A DNA stretch of 64,000 nucleotides from JBBPZK01 sp965219175 (GCA_965219175.1 CBDCNI010000001.1:62001-126000); one strand, 5' to 3'; numbered from the stretch's first letter, positions 8,149 to 16,532 are shown. Program-made: numbers and translations. The notes: generated from the letters alone by a model not told the origin.

Positions 8149-9105
8149 GTGAAAATTTCCCTGATCACACCAGCAGGCCCGAGGTCCCGGAGCGGCAACC
8201 GCAAGACCGCCGTGCGCTGGGCGCGGTTCCTGGAGCAGTTGGGGTACGAGGTCGTCCTGGGAGAAAGTTGGGGCGGAGAAGGCTCGGACGTACTGATCGC
8301 GCTTCACGCCCGGCGGAGCCACCCTTCGATCCGAGATTACGCCACGGCGCACCCCGGCCGTCCCCTGGTACTGGTCCTGACGGGTACGGACCTCTACCGG
8401 GACATTAGCCGGTACGCGGATGCGAGGGAGTCGATGGATTTCGCCACGAAGCTCGTGCTGTTGCAGAGAGCGGGGCTTTCGGAGTTGGAGCCGCGCCACC
8501 GGGCGAAGGCGTGCGTGATCTACCAATCCGCCAAACCCATAAATCCTCAGCCTCCCGCCAAACGTTTCTTCGACGTGTGCGTCATCGGCAACCTGCGCGC
8601 CGAAAAAGACCCATTCCGCACGGCCCTCGCCGCCGGTCTTCTTCCAGAGACCTCGCGCATCCGGGTAACGCACGTCGGGGGCGCGCGGAGCGAAAGGTTC
8701 GCGGAGCAGGCTACGTGGCACATGCAGAACGAGCTTCGCTATCGCTGGCTGGGAGAGCTGCCCCATTGGAAAGTCCGGAGGCTGCTCTCCGGAGCCCGTC
8801 TGTTGGTCCAGTCTTCGGTCATGGAAGGCGGGGCGAACACGATCTCCGAGGCGCTGGCCGCCGGGGTCCCCGTCCTCGCCTCGGAGATATCCGGCAACGT
8901 GGGTATGCTCGGCGAGGACTACCCCGGTTACTATCCCGTTGGGGACGAACGTGCTCTCGCGCAACTTCTGGAGCGCGCGGAGTCCGAGCCGGAGTTCTAC
9001 TCCCGGCTCGTGGAACGCTGCGAGGCGCGCAGGTATCTGGTGTCGCCCGAACGGGAGAAGGCGGAGTTGGACAAGCTGATCAGACATTCCGTGGAGAGAG
9101 CTTAG
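8149..9105 (+). CDS. senB: SenB-like selenosugar synthase (TIGR04348-type glycosyltransferase)
   Basis: Product of 318 residues from a GTG start. GT-B fold with an N-terminal Rossmann half (MKISLITPAG, then the DVLIALHARRS and RPLVLVLTGTDLYRDI segments typical of TIGR04348) and a C-terminal donor-binding half containing EGGANTISEALAAGVPVLAS (E226 to about S245). In selenoneine biosynthesis the family makes a selenosugar from selenophosphate and a UDP-sugar; SenA then uses it. The neighbours fit: senA is divergent 72 bases upstream and selD follows after 45 bases. Few other roles are known for this family, so the assignment is fairly firm. Confidence 0.8.
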   Translation: MKISLITPAGPRSRSGNRKTAVRWARFLEQLGYEVVLGESWGGEGSDVLIALHARRSHPSIRDYATAHPGRPLVLVLTGTDLYRDISRYADARESMDFATKLVLLQRAGLSELEPRHRAKACVIYQSAKPINPQPPAKRFFDVCVIGNLRAEKDPFRTALAAGLLPETSRIRVTHVGGARSERFAEQATWHMQNELRYRWLGELPHWKVRRLLSGARLLVQSSVMEGGANTISEALAAGVPVLASEISGNVGMLGEDYPGYYPVGDERALAQLLERAESEPEFYSRLVERCEARRYLVSPEREKAELDKLIRHSVERA

Positions 9106-9116
9106 AATGCAGGAGC

Positions 9117-9150
9117 GCGACATACAACGGTTTCGCAGTATACTCGGGAC
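9117..9150 (+). promoter_or_regulatory. selD promoter, probably leaderless
   Basis: GCGACA (9117-9122), 16 bases, TATACT (9139-9144), then six bases to ATG 9151. The start has no Shine-Dalgarno. selD may therefore be transcribed alone as well as by read-through from senB. Confidence 0.45.
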
Positions 9151-10200
9151 ATGGACGAGAAGACGCGCATCAGGCTAACCAAATATTCGCAGAAAGCTGG
9201 TTGAGCGTCCAAGTTCGCTCCGGGGGTCCTGGAGCAGGTACTGGATAGTCTTACGCCCGGCTCGCCGTCTTCGGCGGCCGACAGCTTCGTGAGCAGCATG
9301 GAGACGAAGGACGACGCGGGATACGTGCCGTTCGGCGGCGGCCTGCTCCTTCAATCGGCCGACTTCTTCCCGCCCATCGTCGACGACCCCTACCGGTTCG
9401 GCCAGATCGCCGCCGCCAACGCCCTCTCGGATATTTACGCCATGGGCGGCGAGCCGCTGACGGCGATGAACCTCGTCGGTTTCCCCGACTCTCTGGACCT
9501 CGGCATCCTGCGGGAGATCCTCGAAGGCGGACGCTCGAAGATAGACGAGTCCGGCGCCCGTCTTTGCGGCGGGCACTCCATCCAGGACCAGGAGCCCAAG
9601 TACGGACTCTCCGTCACAGGCTTCGTCGAAGAAGACAGGGTCGTCAGGAACGCCGGAGCGAAGGTCGGCGACGCCCTCGTCCTGACCAAACCCCTCGGCT
9701 TCGGCATCCTCTCGACGGCGCTCAGAAAAGACCTCGTTTCAGAGGAGGAGATCGAGGACGCCGTCGAGACGGCCGCGACCCTGAACAAGGAGAGCGCCGC
9801 CGCCATGCGGGAGTTCCCGGTCTCGGCGGCGACGGACGTTACGGGCTACGGCTTCCTCGGCCACCTGCTGGAGATGCTCGAAGCCTCCTCGGGAGTCGGC
9901 GCGGTCGTGCGCCACGGCGCGGTCCCCGTCTGGGAGCGAGCAGTCTCGCTCGCCGCCGAAGGCGCATACCCCGGCGGCCTCAAGAACAACCGGGAGTACC
10001 TCGGCGACAAAGTGAGGCCCGACGGCATAGACCCCGATACCCTGCTGCCGCTCTACGACCCTCAGACCAGCGGCGGCTTGCTCGTCTCTATTCCGGGTGA
10101 GAAGGCCCAGGGCTTCCTCGGGGCACTGAAAGAACGCGGCACATCGGGCGTGGTCGTCGGAGAAGTCGTCGAAGAGTCGGGTGTAAGGGTCACACGGTAA
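9151..10200 (+). CDS. selD: selenide, water dikinase SelD (SenC role), selenocysteine-containing via in-frame TGA
   Basis: The frame reads from ATG 9151 to the TAA at 10198-10200 with one internal TGA at 9202-9204. Reading it as selenocysteine gives a 349-residue SelD. The N terminus is MDEKTRIRLTKYSQKAGU-ASK: Sec18 and Lys21 have the same three-residue spacing as the catalytic Cys17/Lys20 of E. coli SelD. The rest follows the family: SADFFPPIVDDPYRFGQIAA, NALSDIYAMGG, CGGHS, DVTGYGFLGHL, DPQTSGGLL. The enzyme makes selenophosphate from selenide and ATP, feeding SenB and, if present, selenocysteine-tRNA synthesis. A gene caller would likely start it at GTG 9289 and lose the active site. A frameshift is not needed; the frame is intact on both sides. 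Confidence 0.85.
9205..9245 (+). promoter_or_regulatory. SECIS-like hairpin after the selD TGA codon
   Basis: GCTCC (9217-9221) pairs with GGAGC (9231-9235); the inner bases add a G-U and two G-C pairs, leaving a small apex in a GGGGGTCCT loop. The GGTC at 9225-9228 lies 21-24 bases after the TGA, very near the position of GGUC in the E. coli fdhF SECIS. A weaker outer TCCA/TGGA pair (9208-9211, 9242-9245) extends it. Confidence 0.6.
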
Positions 10201-10338
10201 CCCAGGCGCGATAGCCGGAGCAGCATACCTGTACGGTTTCTGGTGGTCTGGCCGTTGTTTTCTCGGGCGGGCCGGGTATTCGGCTCACGGCGGGCGGGCT
10301 GCGGAAATACTGAACTTCATCCCACGCTCTCAACAAGT

Positions 10339-10353
10339 TCAGCTTTTTGCTGA
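10339..10353. terminator. small hairpin between selD and CDF gene
   Basis: TCAGC-TTTTT-GCTGA, with further GCTGA/GTCAG words around it. It sits just past the 3' end of the minus-strand CDF gene. It could be a weak terminator or a member of the GTCAGC repeat family also seen near 27.9 kb. Confidence 0.25.
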
Positions 10354-10368
10354 CTGGCTGAATTGCTG

Positions 10369-11391
10369 TCAGTGAGAGTGGACGGGGAGCCCGTCGTGGC
10401 TGTGGGAGGCGATATGGTGGTGGTCTTCACCAGCTTCCTGCGCGGGGTCCACGTGGACCACGGCTATCTCCAAATATCCCAGGTGATGCAGTAGCTGATG
10501 GTTGACCTCACGGGCTATGGCGTGTCCCTCGGCCACGGAGAGCCCCGCGTCGACCGCGATGTTCACCTCGGCGTGCAGCCGGTGCCCCAGCCACCGGGCC
10601 CTCACCTCAGCCACCTCTTCGACGCCCTCGGTGTGGTGCGCGGTATGCCGGATCTCCTCTACAACCTCCGGGTCAACGCCGTCGAGAAGACGTCTGAACA
10701 CCGCCTTGCCCGACTGCCAGACGATCACCAGTATCGCCGCCGTGATGAGAAGGCCGATGATAGGGTCGGCCAGCGGGTAGCCGAGCCAGACCCCGGCGGC
10801 CCCCGCCAACACCGCAAGGCTCGTCCAGCCGTCGGTCCTCGCGTGGTATCCGTCGGCCACCAGCGCCGCGCTCTCTATCTCCCTCCCCACACGTATCCTG
10901 AAAACAGCGACGGCCTCGTTGCCTATAAAACCGACCACCGAAGCCACCGCCACCGCCCACAGGAACCCGACGGGCTGGGGGTTGAGCAGCCGGTTTATAG
11001 CCTCGTATCCCGCAACCGCCGCGCTGAAGAGGATGATCAGCACGACCATCACCCCCGCCAGATCCTCGAACCTCCCGTACCCGAACGGATAGCGCCGACT
11101 CCTGCCCAGGCGGGTGAGCGCGAAAGCGATCGACAACGGTATCGCCGTCGCGGCGTCCCCGAAGTTGTGGATCGTATCCGAGAGCAACGCCACGCTCCCC
11201 GACACCAAAACCACCCCGAGCTGCAAGAAAGCGGTCGCCATCAACGCCACAAAAGACCACTTCACAGCCCAGATTCCCCGCTCGGAAGTCGCTATGGATG
11301 GGTCCACGGCACCATGGGTGTGCCCATGCCCCCCGGACCCGTCTCCGTGACCGTGAGCATGCTCATGATTGTCCCCGCTATCTCGTGACAT
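10369..11391 (-). CDS. cation diffusion facilitator (CDF) metal exporter
   Basis: Product of 340 residues with a His-rich N terminus (HEHAHGHGDGSGGHGHTHG) and six membrane segments. The metal site pair is visible as SDTIHNFGD (TM2) and HARTDGWTS (TM5). A cytoplasmic dimerisation domain (VEEVAEVRARWLGHRLHAEV) and a His-rich tail follow. It exports divalent metal (Zn, Co, Cd, Fe are usual) by proton antiport. The promoter side faces the ArsR gene; TAGAAT (11399-11404, minus strand) lies seven bases before ATG 11391, so the gene may be leaderless. Confidence 0.9.
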   Translation of the reverse strand: MSRDSGDNHEHAHGHGDGSGGHGHTHGAVDPSIATSERGIWAVKWSFVALMATAFLQLGVVLVSGSVALLSDTIHNFGDAATAIPLSIAFALTRLGRSRRYPFGYGRFEDLAGVMVVLIILFSAAVAGYEAINRLLNPQPVGFLWAVAVASVVGFIGNEAVAVFRIRVGREIESAALVADGYHARTDGWTSLAVLAGAAGVWLGYPLADPIIGLLITAAILVIVWQSGKAVFRRLLDGVDPEVVEEIRHTAHHTEGVEEVAEVRARWLGHRLHAEVNIAVDAGLSVAEGHAIAREVNHQLLHHLGYLEIAVVHVDPAQEAGEDHHHIASHSHDGLPVHSH

Positions 11392-11455
11392 GGACCAAAT
11401 TCTATACTACTTCTTCTTTTTACAACAACGTATAAGCATCTGTTATTATGAGGTC
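11392..11455. promoter_or_regulatory. divergent promoters of CDF and CadC-like regulator
   Basis: Leftward -10 TAGAAT (11399-11404), seven bases from the CDF ATG. Rightward TTTACA (11419-11424) and TATTAT (11444-11449), six bases from ATG 11456. The imperfect dyad ATAA-gcatctg-TTAT near 11431-11446 overlaps the rightward spacer and could bind the ArsR-type repressor. Confidence 0.4.
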
Positions 11456-11812
11456 ATGGATGAAAAATGTGATCTGCTGTGTATAAACGCTCCCAGGGCT
11501 GAGGAGATAAGGCGTTCGCTGCTCGGAGAAGAGGAGGCCCGGAGAGGAGCGGGACGGGCGCGGGCGCTCGCGGACCCGACGAGGTTGATGCTCGCGGCGG
11601 CGCTCGGGCGGGGTGGGGAGTTGTGCGTGTGCGACCTGGCCTGGATCTCCGGGCGCCAGCAAGCTCTGGTCTCTCACCACCTGAGATTACTGCGCTCCGA
11701 AGGGCTCGTTAGTTCGCGGAGGGAAGGCAAAATGGTCATATATAGCCTCACGCAAGAGGGCTCCAAATTCCTCGAAGCTGTGCTGGGTGAGAACGTGGAG
11801 GTGAGGTCTTGA
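11456..11812 (+). CDS. ArsR/SmtB-family metal-sensing repressor, CadC-like
   Basis: A 118-residue winged-helix protein. The recognition region is GRQQALVSHHLRLLRSEGLVSSRREGKMVIYSL. Cysteines at residues 5 and 9 (MDEKCDLLC) and at 57 and 59 (ELCVCDL) match the alpha-3N thiolate site of CadC, which binds Cd, Pb or Zn. The start at ATG 11456 gives the CadC-like N terminus; an upstream ATG at 11369 would add a non-family leader. It is divergent from one CDF gene and overlaps the next by TTGA, so it probably represses both sides. Confidence 0.85.
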   Translation: MDEKCDLLCINAPRAEEIRRSLLGEEEARRGAGRARALADPTRLMLAAALGRGGELCVCDLAWISGRQQALVSHHLRLLRSEGLVSSRREGKMVIYSLTQEGSKFLEAVLGENVEVRS

Positions 11813-12522
11813 GCAGTCGTCCCGTTCAGGTCGGCCGACATCCGGGCGAAGAGAGATCCATCGGGCGTGGGCGGCTGGTGCGCCGGGCTAAGTTGCTCGC
11901 CTGGCTGGGGCTCGGGTGGCATGGCATCGAGGCCGCCGTCGCCGTCGGGGCGGGTCTCGCCGCGGGATCCATCGCCCTCGTTGGTTTCGGAGCGGATTCG
12001 CTCGTGGAGGCGGTGGCGGGCTTCGTCTTGCTTTGGCGGTTCGCGGGGACGCGGGCGTCTTCCGAGGGAGCCGAGAAGCGCGCCCAGAAGCTTATCGCCC
12101 TGAGCTTCTACGCGATAGCCGCTTACGTCGGTTTCGAGGCGGTCCGGGCGCTGGTGTTCGCGGAGCGCCCGGAGGTAAGTTGGGTCGGGATCGGTCTGGC
12201 GGTCGTAACCCTCGCCGTCATGCCTCCGCTCGCCATTGCGAAGGGACGAGTCGGAGAGCGGTTGGGTTCTTCGGCAACGAAGAGCGAGGGCCGGCAGAAC
12301 ATGCTCTGCGCCTACCTCTCGGCGGCGCTCCTGGTGGGCCTGGGGGCGAACGCGCTGTTCGGGTTGTGGTGGGCCGACCCGGCAACAGCGCTCCTCATAG
12401 CTGGCGTGGCGGTAAAAGAAGGTCGCGAATCGTGGAGAGGTGAGAGTTGCTGCACGACGCCGATGGTCGATGCGGATATGCCTTGTGAAGACGACTGTTG
12501 CACGCCAGGTAAGAGGGAGTAA
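11809..12522 (+). CDS. CDF-superfamily cation transporter with Cys-rich tail
   Basis: Product of 237 residues starting at TTG 11809, which overlaps the regulator's TGA (TTGA). About five to six hydrophobic segments; the GADSLVEAVAG motif in TM2 resembles the CDF metal site, but the usual cytoplasmic domain is missing, so it is a short transmembrane-only form. The C terminus carries ESCCTTP and CEDDCCTPG, a likely thiol metal ligand set. Co-transcribed with the CadC-like repressor, which suggests export of a soft metal such as Cd, Zn or Pb. Confidence 0.75.
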   Translation: MSSRPVQVGRHPGEERSIGRGRLVRRAKLLAWLGLGWHGIEAAVAVGAGLAAGSIALVGFGADSLVEAVAGFVLLWRFAGTRASSEGAEKRAQKLIALSFYAIAAYVGFEAVRALVFAERPEVSWVGIGLAVVTLAVMPPLAIAKGRVGERLGSSATKSEGRQNMLCAYLSAALLVGLGANALFGLWWADPATALLIAGVAVKEGRESWRGESCCTTPMVDADMPCEDDCCTPGKRE

Positions 12523-12528
12523 GTAGCT

Positions 12529-13518
12529 GTGGCGCACGACCACGACCACGGCGGTGAGGGTCACTCTCATGGGGTGAGCCAGGACGCCGACCGGCGGTAT
12601 CTGGCGATAGCGTTGGGTTTGCTCGTGGGGTTCATGCTGATCGAGGTGGTTATTGGCGTCATCGCTTCCTCGCTCGCCCTGATCTCCGACGCCGGGCATA
12701 TGCTCACCGACGCGGGAGCCATCGGGCTGGCGCTCGTCGCGATGCGTCTGGCCCAACGCCCGGCTCGAGGCGCGATGACCTACGGCTTGAAGCGGGCGGA
12801 GATCCTCTCGGCCCAGGCGAACGGTATAACGCTCCTCCTGCTCTCGGTCTGGTTCGTCTACGAAGCTATAAAGCGCCTCATCGAGCCGCCCGAGGTGGAA
12901 GGAGGGCTGGTGCTGATCGTGGCTCTAGTCGGCATCGTGGTAAACCTGCTCGCCACCTGGTCCATCAGCAAGGCCAACCGCCAGAGCCTGAACGTGGAAG
13001 GAAGCTTCCAGCACATCCTCACCGACCTATACGCTTTCATCGTCACGGCCATCGCGGGGGCCGTCATCTACTTCACCGGCGGCTACAATCGGCTAGACGC
13101 CGTCGCCGCACTCGTGGTAGCCGCGCTCATGTTGCGGGCGGGCTACGGCCTGGTCAAGGAGTCCGGGCGCATCTTCCTGGAGGCGGCCCCTAAAGGCTTC
13201 GACCCCGAGGAGATAGGGAACGCCATCGCCTCCGAGCGAGATGTGGCCGAGGTCCACGACCTGCACGTGTGGGAGGTGACTTCGGGGTTTCCTTCGCTCT
13301 CCGCGCACATCCTGGTAGAGCCGGAGTGCGACTGCCACGGAAAACGACGGGAAATCCAGCAAATGCTCGAAGAGAGGTTCGACCTCCACCACACGACCTT
13401 GCAAGTAGACCATGCGACCCCGGAGGTCTTCGGGATCTCCTCTAAAGAGAATTTCGACGAAGGGACTAACAAGCTCTCCAGCTCACGGGAGCGCAGCCGG
13501 GAACCGGATAGCGGATAG
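12529..13518 (+). CDS. CDF zinc/cadmium exporter, CzcD-like
   Basis: Product of 329 residues from GTG 12529, six bases after the previous stop. The His-rich N terminus (HDHDHGGEGHSHG) is followed by six membrane segments; metal ligands are in SDAGHMLTD (TM2) and HILTDLYAF (TM5). The cytoplasmic domain has VAEVHDLHVWEVTSGFPSLSAHI, a CzcD/ZitB signature. It probably belongs to the same operon as the repressor and the short CDF. Its tail of about 25 residues is unusually Ser/Arg/Glu-rich. Confidence 0.9.
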   Translation: MAHDHDHGGEGHSHGVSQDADRRYLAIALGLLVGFMLIEVVIGVIASSLALISDAGHMLTDAGAIGLALVAMRLAQRPARGAMTYGLKRAEILSAQANGITLLLLSVWFVYEAIKRLIEPPEVEGGLVLIVALVGIVVNLLATWSISKANRQSLNVEGSFQHILTDLYAFIVTAIAGAVIYFTGGYNRLDAVAALVVAALMLRAGYGLVKESGRIFLEAAPKGFDPEEIGNAIASERDVAEVHDLHVWEVTSGFPSLSAHILVEPECDCHGKRREIQQMLEERFDLHHTTLQVDHATPEVFGISSKENFDEGTNKLSSSRERSREPDSG

Positions 13519-13519
13519 G

Positions 13520-14098
13520 ATGAATTTGTTGGGTAAGTTGAGCGCGATACTACTTATGCCAGTTTTCTTGATCGCCTCCGTCTCGTGGCTCCTCCACAAG
13601 GTGAAGAAGGACTACGAGGAGCGGGGACGCCTCTCGACGCAAGCCTCGGCCGTGGGATGGACACTCTACGTGCTGCACGCTGGCCTGACCCTCTCGGCGG
13701 CCCGGAACGCCTCCGGGGAGCAGCTACCCTTGGGTAGGGCTCCGGCGGGTTGGTTCGGGGGTGTACTGATGCTCTCGGGCGCGGCGCTATTCTGGGCCGG
13801 CGTGTACGAGTTTCGTTCCTTCGAGCAAATGTCCGGCCTCCAGGCGGGGAACCTTGTAAAGAGCGGTCCCTACCGCTTCTCCCGCAACCCGCAAGTAGTC
13901 GGTTGGGGCGTCTCGCTGCTCGGCGCGGCGCTCGCCGGTAGGTCCGCCAAAGCCCTGCTGCTCGCGGCCGCGTTCTTTATAGTCCACCGGCTGCAAGCCC
14001 CCATCGAAGAGCGCCACCTGAGGCGCGTCTTCGGCGAGGAATACCGGCGTTACAGTAGAGAAGTTCCGCGTTTCCTCGGCCTCCCCAAAACCCGCTAG
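13520..14098 (+). CDS. isoprenylcysteine carboxyl methyltransferase (ICMT)/PEMT-like membrane protein
   Basis: A 192-residue membrane protein starting one base after the czcD-like stop, so likely in the same operon. The C-terminal half has the ICMT/PEMT signature: GPYRFSRNPQVVGW, then EERHLRRVFGEEYRRYSREVPRFLG, a SAM-binding and catalytic region of bacterial methyltransferase-family membrane proteins. Such genes often travel with metal-resistance CDF genes; the methyl acceptor is unknown. Confidence 0.8.
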   Translation: MNLLGKLSAILLMPVFLIASVSWLLHKVKKDYEERGRLSTQASAVGWTLYVLHAGLTLSAARNASGEQLPLGRAPAGWFGGVLMLSGAALFWAGVYEFRSFEQMSGLQAGNLVKSGPYRFSRNPQVVGWGVSLLGAALAGRSAKALLLAAAFFIVHRLQAPIEERHLRRVFGEEYRRYSREVPRFLGLPKTR

Positions 14099-14127
14099 CG
14101 GGGAAAGCTGCCCTCCAGAGAGATAGT

Positions 14128-14184
14128 TTGCGGTAGATACGGCTCAACCGGCGGACCACGGGTTCCTAGTGAAATCTACCGCAA
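14128..14184. terminator. long-loop inverted repeat between convergent genes
   Basis: TTGCGGTAGAT (14128-14138) and ATCTACCGCAA (14174-14184) are perfect 11-base arms around 35 bases. It lies between the ICMT-like gene (plus) and the SDR gene (minus), where a bidirectional terminator is expected. No strong T-run follows, so the role is only probable. Confidence 0.4.
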
Positions 14185-14189
14185 CCTGT

Positions 14190-14957
14190 CTACCAGATCG
14201 TGTAGCCACCATCGACTACGAAGTTGCTGCCGGTGGCGAAGCTGCTCGCCTCGGAGGCAAGGTACACCACGGCCGGGGCGATCTCCTCCGGCTGCGCCGC
14301 GCGGCCCATCGGCGTGCTATCCATCCAGATCTCACCCAACTCGGGGTCCTCCAGATCCTCTTGCACCAGCGGCGTAGCTATGTAGCCGGGCGAAACCGAG
14401 TTCACGCGGACTCCTCTGGTAGCCCATTCTCCGGCCAGTGATTTGGTCAGCATGATGACCCCCGCCTTCGAAGCATTGTAGTGGGACTGGGCCTGTGGGC
14501 GGTTTGAGATAATGCCCGACATGGAGGCGATGTTGACGATAGCGCCGGAACCCCGCTCCAGCATTGCCTTGCCCGCTTCGCGACAGCACCAGAAGACCCC
14601 GTCCAGGTTGACGGACATCGTGGAGCGCCACTCCTCGTCGGACATCTCCTCGGCCGGGACGTGGGCGGCGACCCCCGCGCCGTTGACCATCACGTCTATG
14701 CTGCCGTGGCGCTCGACGACGGCCTGTACCAGCTCCCCGACCGAGGAAGAGTCGGTGACGTCTACCTGGATGAACTCGGCTCCGATCTCTTCGGCCGCCG
14801 CCTGGCCGGTCTCTTCTTTCAGTTCCGCCACGACCACTTGGGATCCAGCGGCTTGTAGGGCCTTCGCGATGGCTAACCCGAGCCCCTGACCCGCTCCGGT
14901 CACTACCGAAACCTTCTCCTGCAAGGAAAAGCCGGTCTGATCGTTAGTTGCGTCCAT
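14190..14957 (-). CDS. short-chain dehydrogenase/reductase (classical SDR)
   Basis: Product of 255 residues. NAD(P)-binding TGAGQGLG near residues 20-27; NGAG in the fourth strand; catalytic Ser in NIASMSG, Tyr and Lys in YNASK; the C-terminal GYIATPL and GSNFVVDGG are typical of sugar/polyol or 3-oxoacyl SDRs. An acidic residue after strand 2 (VVVAELKEE) suggests NAD preference. It lies 120 bases downstream of the sugar transporter on the same strand, so it probably oxidises the imported sugar or polyol. Confidence 0.9.
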   Translation of the reverse strand: MDATNDQTGFSLQEKVSVVTGAGQGLGLAIAKALQAAGSQVVVAELKEETGQAAAEEIGAEFIQVDVTDSSSVGELVQAVVERHGSIDVMVNGAGVAAHVPAEEMSDEEWRSTMSVNLDGVFWCCREAGKAMLERGSGAIVNIASMSGIISNRPQAQSHYNASKAGVIMLTKSLAGEWATRGVRVNSVSPGYIATPLVQEDLEDPELGEIWMDSTPMGRAAQPEEIAPAVVYLASEASSFATGSNFVVDGGYTIW

Positions 14958-14979
14958 GCTCGTATCCTCTCACTCTCTT

Positions 14980-15005
14980 TTTGTCTTTATCCTTTGTCTT
15001 TATCC
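14980..15005. repeat. tandem 13-base duplication
   Basis: TTTGTCTTTATCC occurs twice, head to tail, 22 bases upstream of the SDR start codon (its reverse complement lies in the mRNA leader). Probably a recent slippage; it might alter spacing in the leader. Confidence 0.5.
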
Positions 15006-15077
15006 AACGCGGCGGCCGGCAATATAAGTCTCCCAGGTACTTTGAGCCCGACCGCCGGGTCGTCCAACAGCCTGTTT

Positions 15078-16532
15078 CTACGAGGTAGCCGCCGCCTCTT
15101 CGTCGACTTCCTGGATATCACCGGGACGGAACTTGTCCTCCCACAGCGAGGTCTCGATCTCTTCGAGGCTGCGGCCCGCCAGTTCCGGATACCTCCAATA
15201 GATGAACAGGAACGCCAGCACGTTGAACCCTGCGTACATCCACATGGTTGGTCCTACCCCGATCGCGTTGATCGTCGTGAGCAGGGTGAGGGTTATGAGC
15301 AGGTTGGTGCCCCACAGCGTCGCCGCCGTCGCGGCGGTCCCGGCGCCCCGCACGCCCAGCGGGTAGACCTCCGACTCGGTGAGCCAGCCCATGATCTGTA
15401 TGCCGCCCGCAGTGAAGAACATGAACACGATCAGGCACGCGATGATAAACGGAGCCGTGTTGGCGCTGTCCGCCCCGAGCACGAATACTACCCCGAGCGC
15501 CGCCAGGGCCACCGCGGCGCCTGGGGCCATTACCAGGTTGAGTCGGCGACGACCGACCCGGTCCACGATGGCAAGCCCGACCGAGTTCATGATCACGTAC
15601 GTCACCGCGAGCCCGACGCTGACGAGCAGCGCGCCGCTCTTCTCGAACCCGTTGCTGGTAAGGATCGTCGGCGAGTAGTAGATGATCATCTCGATGCCGC
15701 TGAGCTGGGTGAACACCGCCATTCCGCAGCCGAGGATAAGGGCCGGACGCACCCACGGCCGAAGCAGTCCTTTCCAGCCGCGCGCGTTGGACTCGCGCAC
15801 CTGCTCCTCCACCTCGACGATGCTGTTCACCTCTTCCTCGACGTCTTCCTTGCCCCGCACCCGCCGCAGGCTGCTCCGGGCCTCGTCGAGCTGATCGTTC
15901 TTGACCAGCCAGCGCGGGCTCTCGGGCAACCGCAACATCAGCACCAGCATAATCGCCGCCGGAATCGCCGCCACACCGATCATCCACCGCCAATCCAGCA
16001 GTTGACTGGCCCCCACAAGCGTCGCGACCAGGATACCTATACCTATCGCCACCTGGAAGGTCAGCACGACGCGCCCGCGGATCTTCGACGGGGAGAGCTC
16101 CGCCACGAACATGGGCACCGTCTGAGTCGCCCCCCCGACCGCCATGCCGAGTACCACCCGCGCCAGGGCCAGCGTGAGCGGCGTCGGCGCGAGGCTTGCA
16201 GACAAAGTACCGACCACGAACACCGCCGCGACGATCAAGATGGTGCGTTGGCGACCGTACTGCTCTGACAGGCGGCTACCAGCAAGCGCGCCGATGACGG
16301 CCCCGAGCAGTATCCCCGCCGCGATGACCTGTTGCCATTGATCGCCGACGTTGAAGTCGTCCTTGATCTGCAGCAACGCGCCGGAGATGATACCGGTGTC
16401 GTAGCCGTAGAGGGCTCCTCCTATCGCCGACACCGCCGCCGTCAACCCCAGGAGGGCGGTCATCCGCGATTCACCCTCCGAAGATCCTTCCCCGTTGCGA
16501 TCATCTCTAGATGCATGCTCGCTATCGGCCAT
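15078..16532 (-). CDS. sugar porter family MFS transporter
   Basis: Product of 484 residues with twelve predicted membrane segments. Sugar-porter signatures: GYDTGIISGALL in TM1, RLSEQYGRQR in loop 2-3, the central loop PESPRWLVKN, QLSGIEMIIYYSPTIL in TM7, and ESEVYPLGVRG before TM11. It is a proton-sugar or proton-polyol symporter (xylose, inositol, arabinose types). Start ATG 16532 has AAGGAG at the right distance. The first about 22 residues are acidic. It is followed by the SDR and is likely controlled by the LacI protein encoded upstream. Confidence 0.9.
   Translation of the reverse strand: MADSEHASRDDRNGEGSSEGESRMTALLGLTAAVSAIGGALYGYDTGIISGALLQIKDDFNVGDQWQQVIAAGILLGAVIGALAGSRLSEQYGRQRTILIVAAVFVVGTLSASLAPTPLTLALARVVLGMAVGGATQTVPMFVAELSPSKIRGRVVLTFQVAIGIGILVATLVGASQLLDWRWMIGVAAIPAAIMLVLMLRLPESPRWLVKNDQLDEARSSLRRVRGKEDVEEEVNSIVEVEEQVRESNARGWKGLLRPWVRPALILGCGMAVFTQLSGIEMIIYYSPTILTSNGFEKSGALLVSVGLAVTYVIMNSVGLAIVDRVGRRRLNLVMAPGAAVALAALGVVFVLGADSANTAPFIIACLIVFMFFTAGGIQIMGWLTESEVYPLGVRGAGTAATAATLWGTNLLITLTLLTTINAIGVGPTMWMYAGFNVLAFLFIYWRYPELAGRSLEEIETSLWEDKFRPGDIQEVDEEAAATS

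Noticed and set aside
8077..9123. N-terminal extension of the senA frame
   Set aside because: Opposite strand to senB and not EgtB-like; GGAGGAAG before ATG 8076 marks the true start.
9108..9150. ATG 9107 as an earlier selD start
   Set aside because: It is out of frame with selD and ends quickly.
9289..10200. Shortened selD from GTG 9289
   Set aside because: It loses the catalytic and Lys region; the frame upstream to ATG 9151 is SelD-like apart from the one TGA.
14994..16268. 424-residue plus-strand frame
   Set aside because: Antisense to the sugar transporter; rich in R, H, Q and D with no domain.
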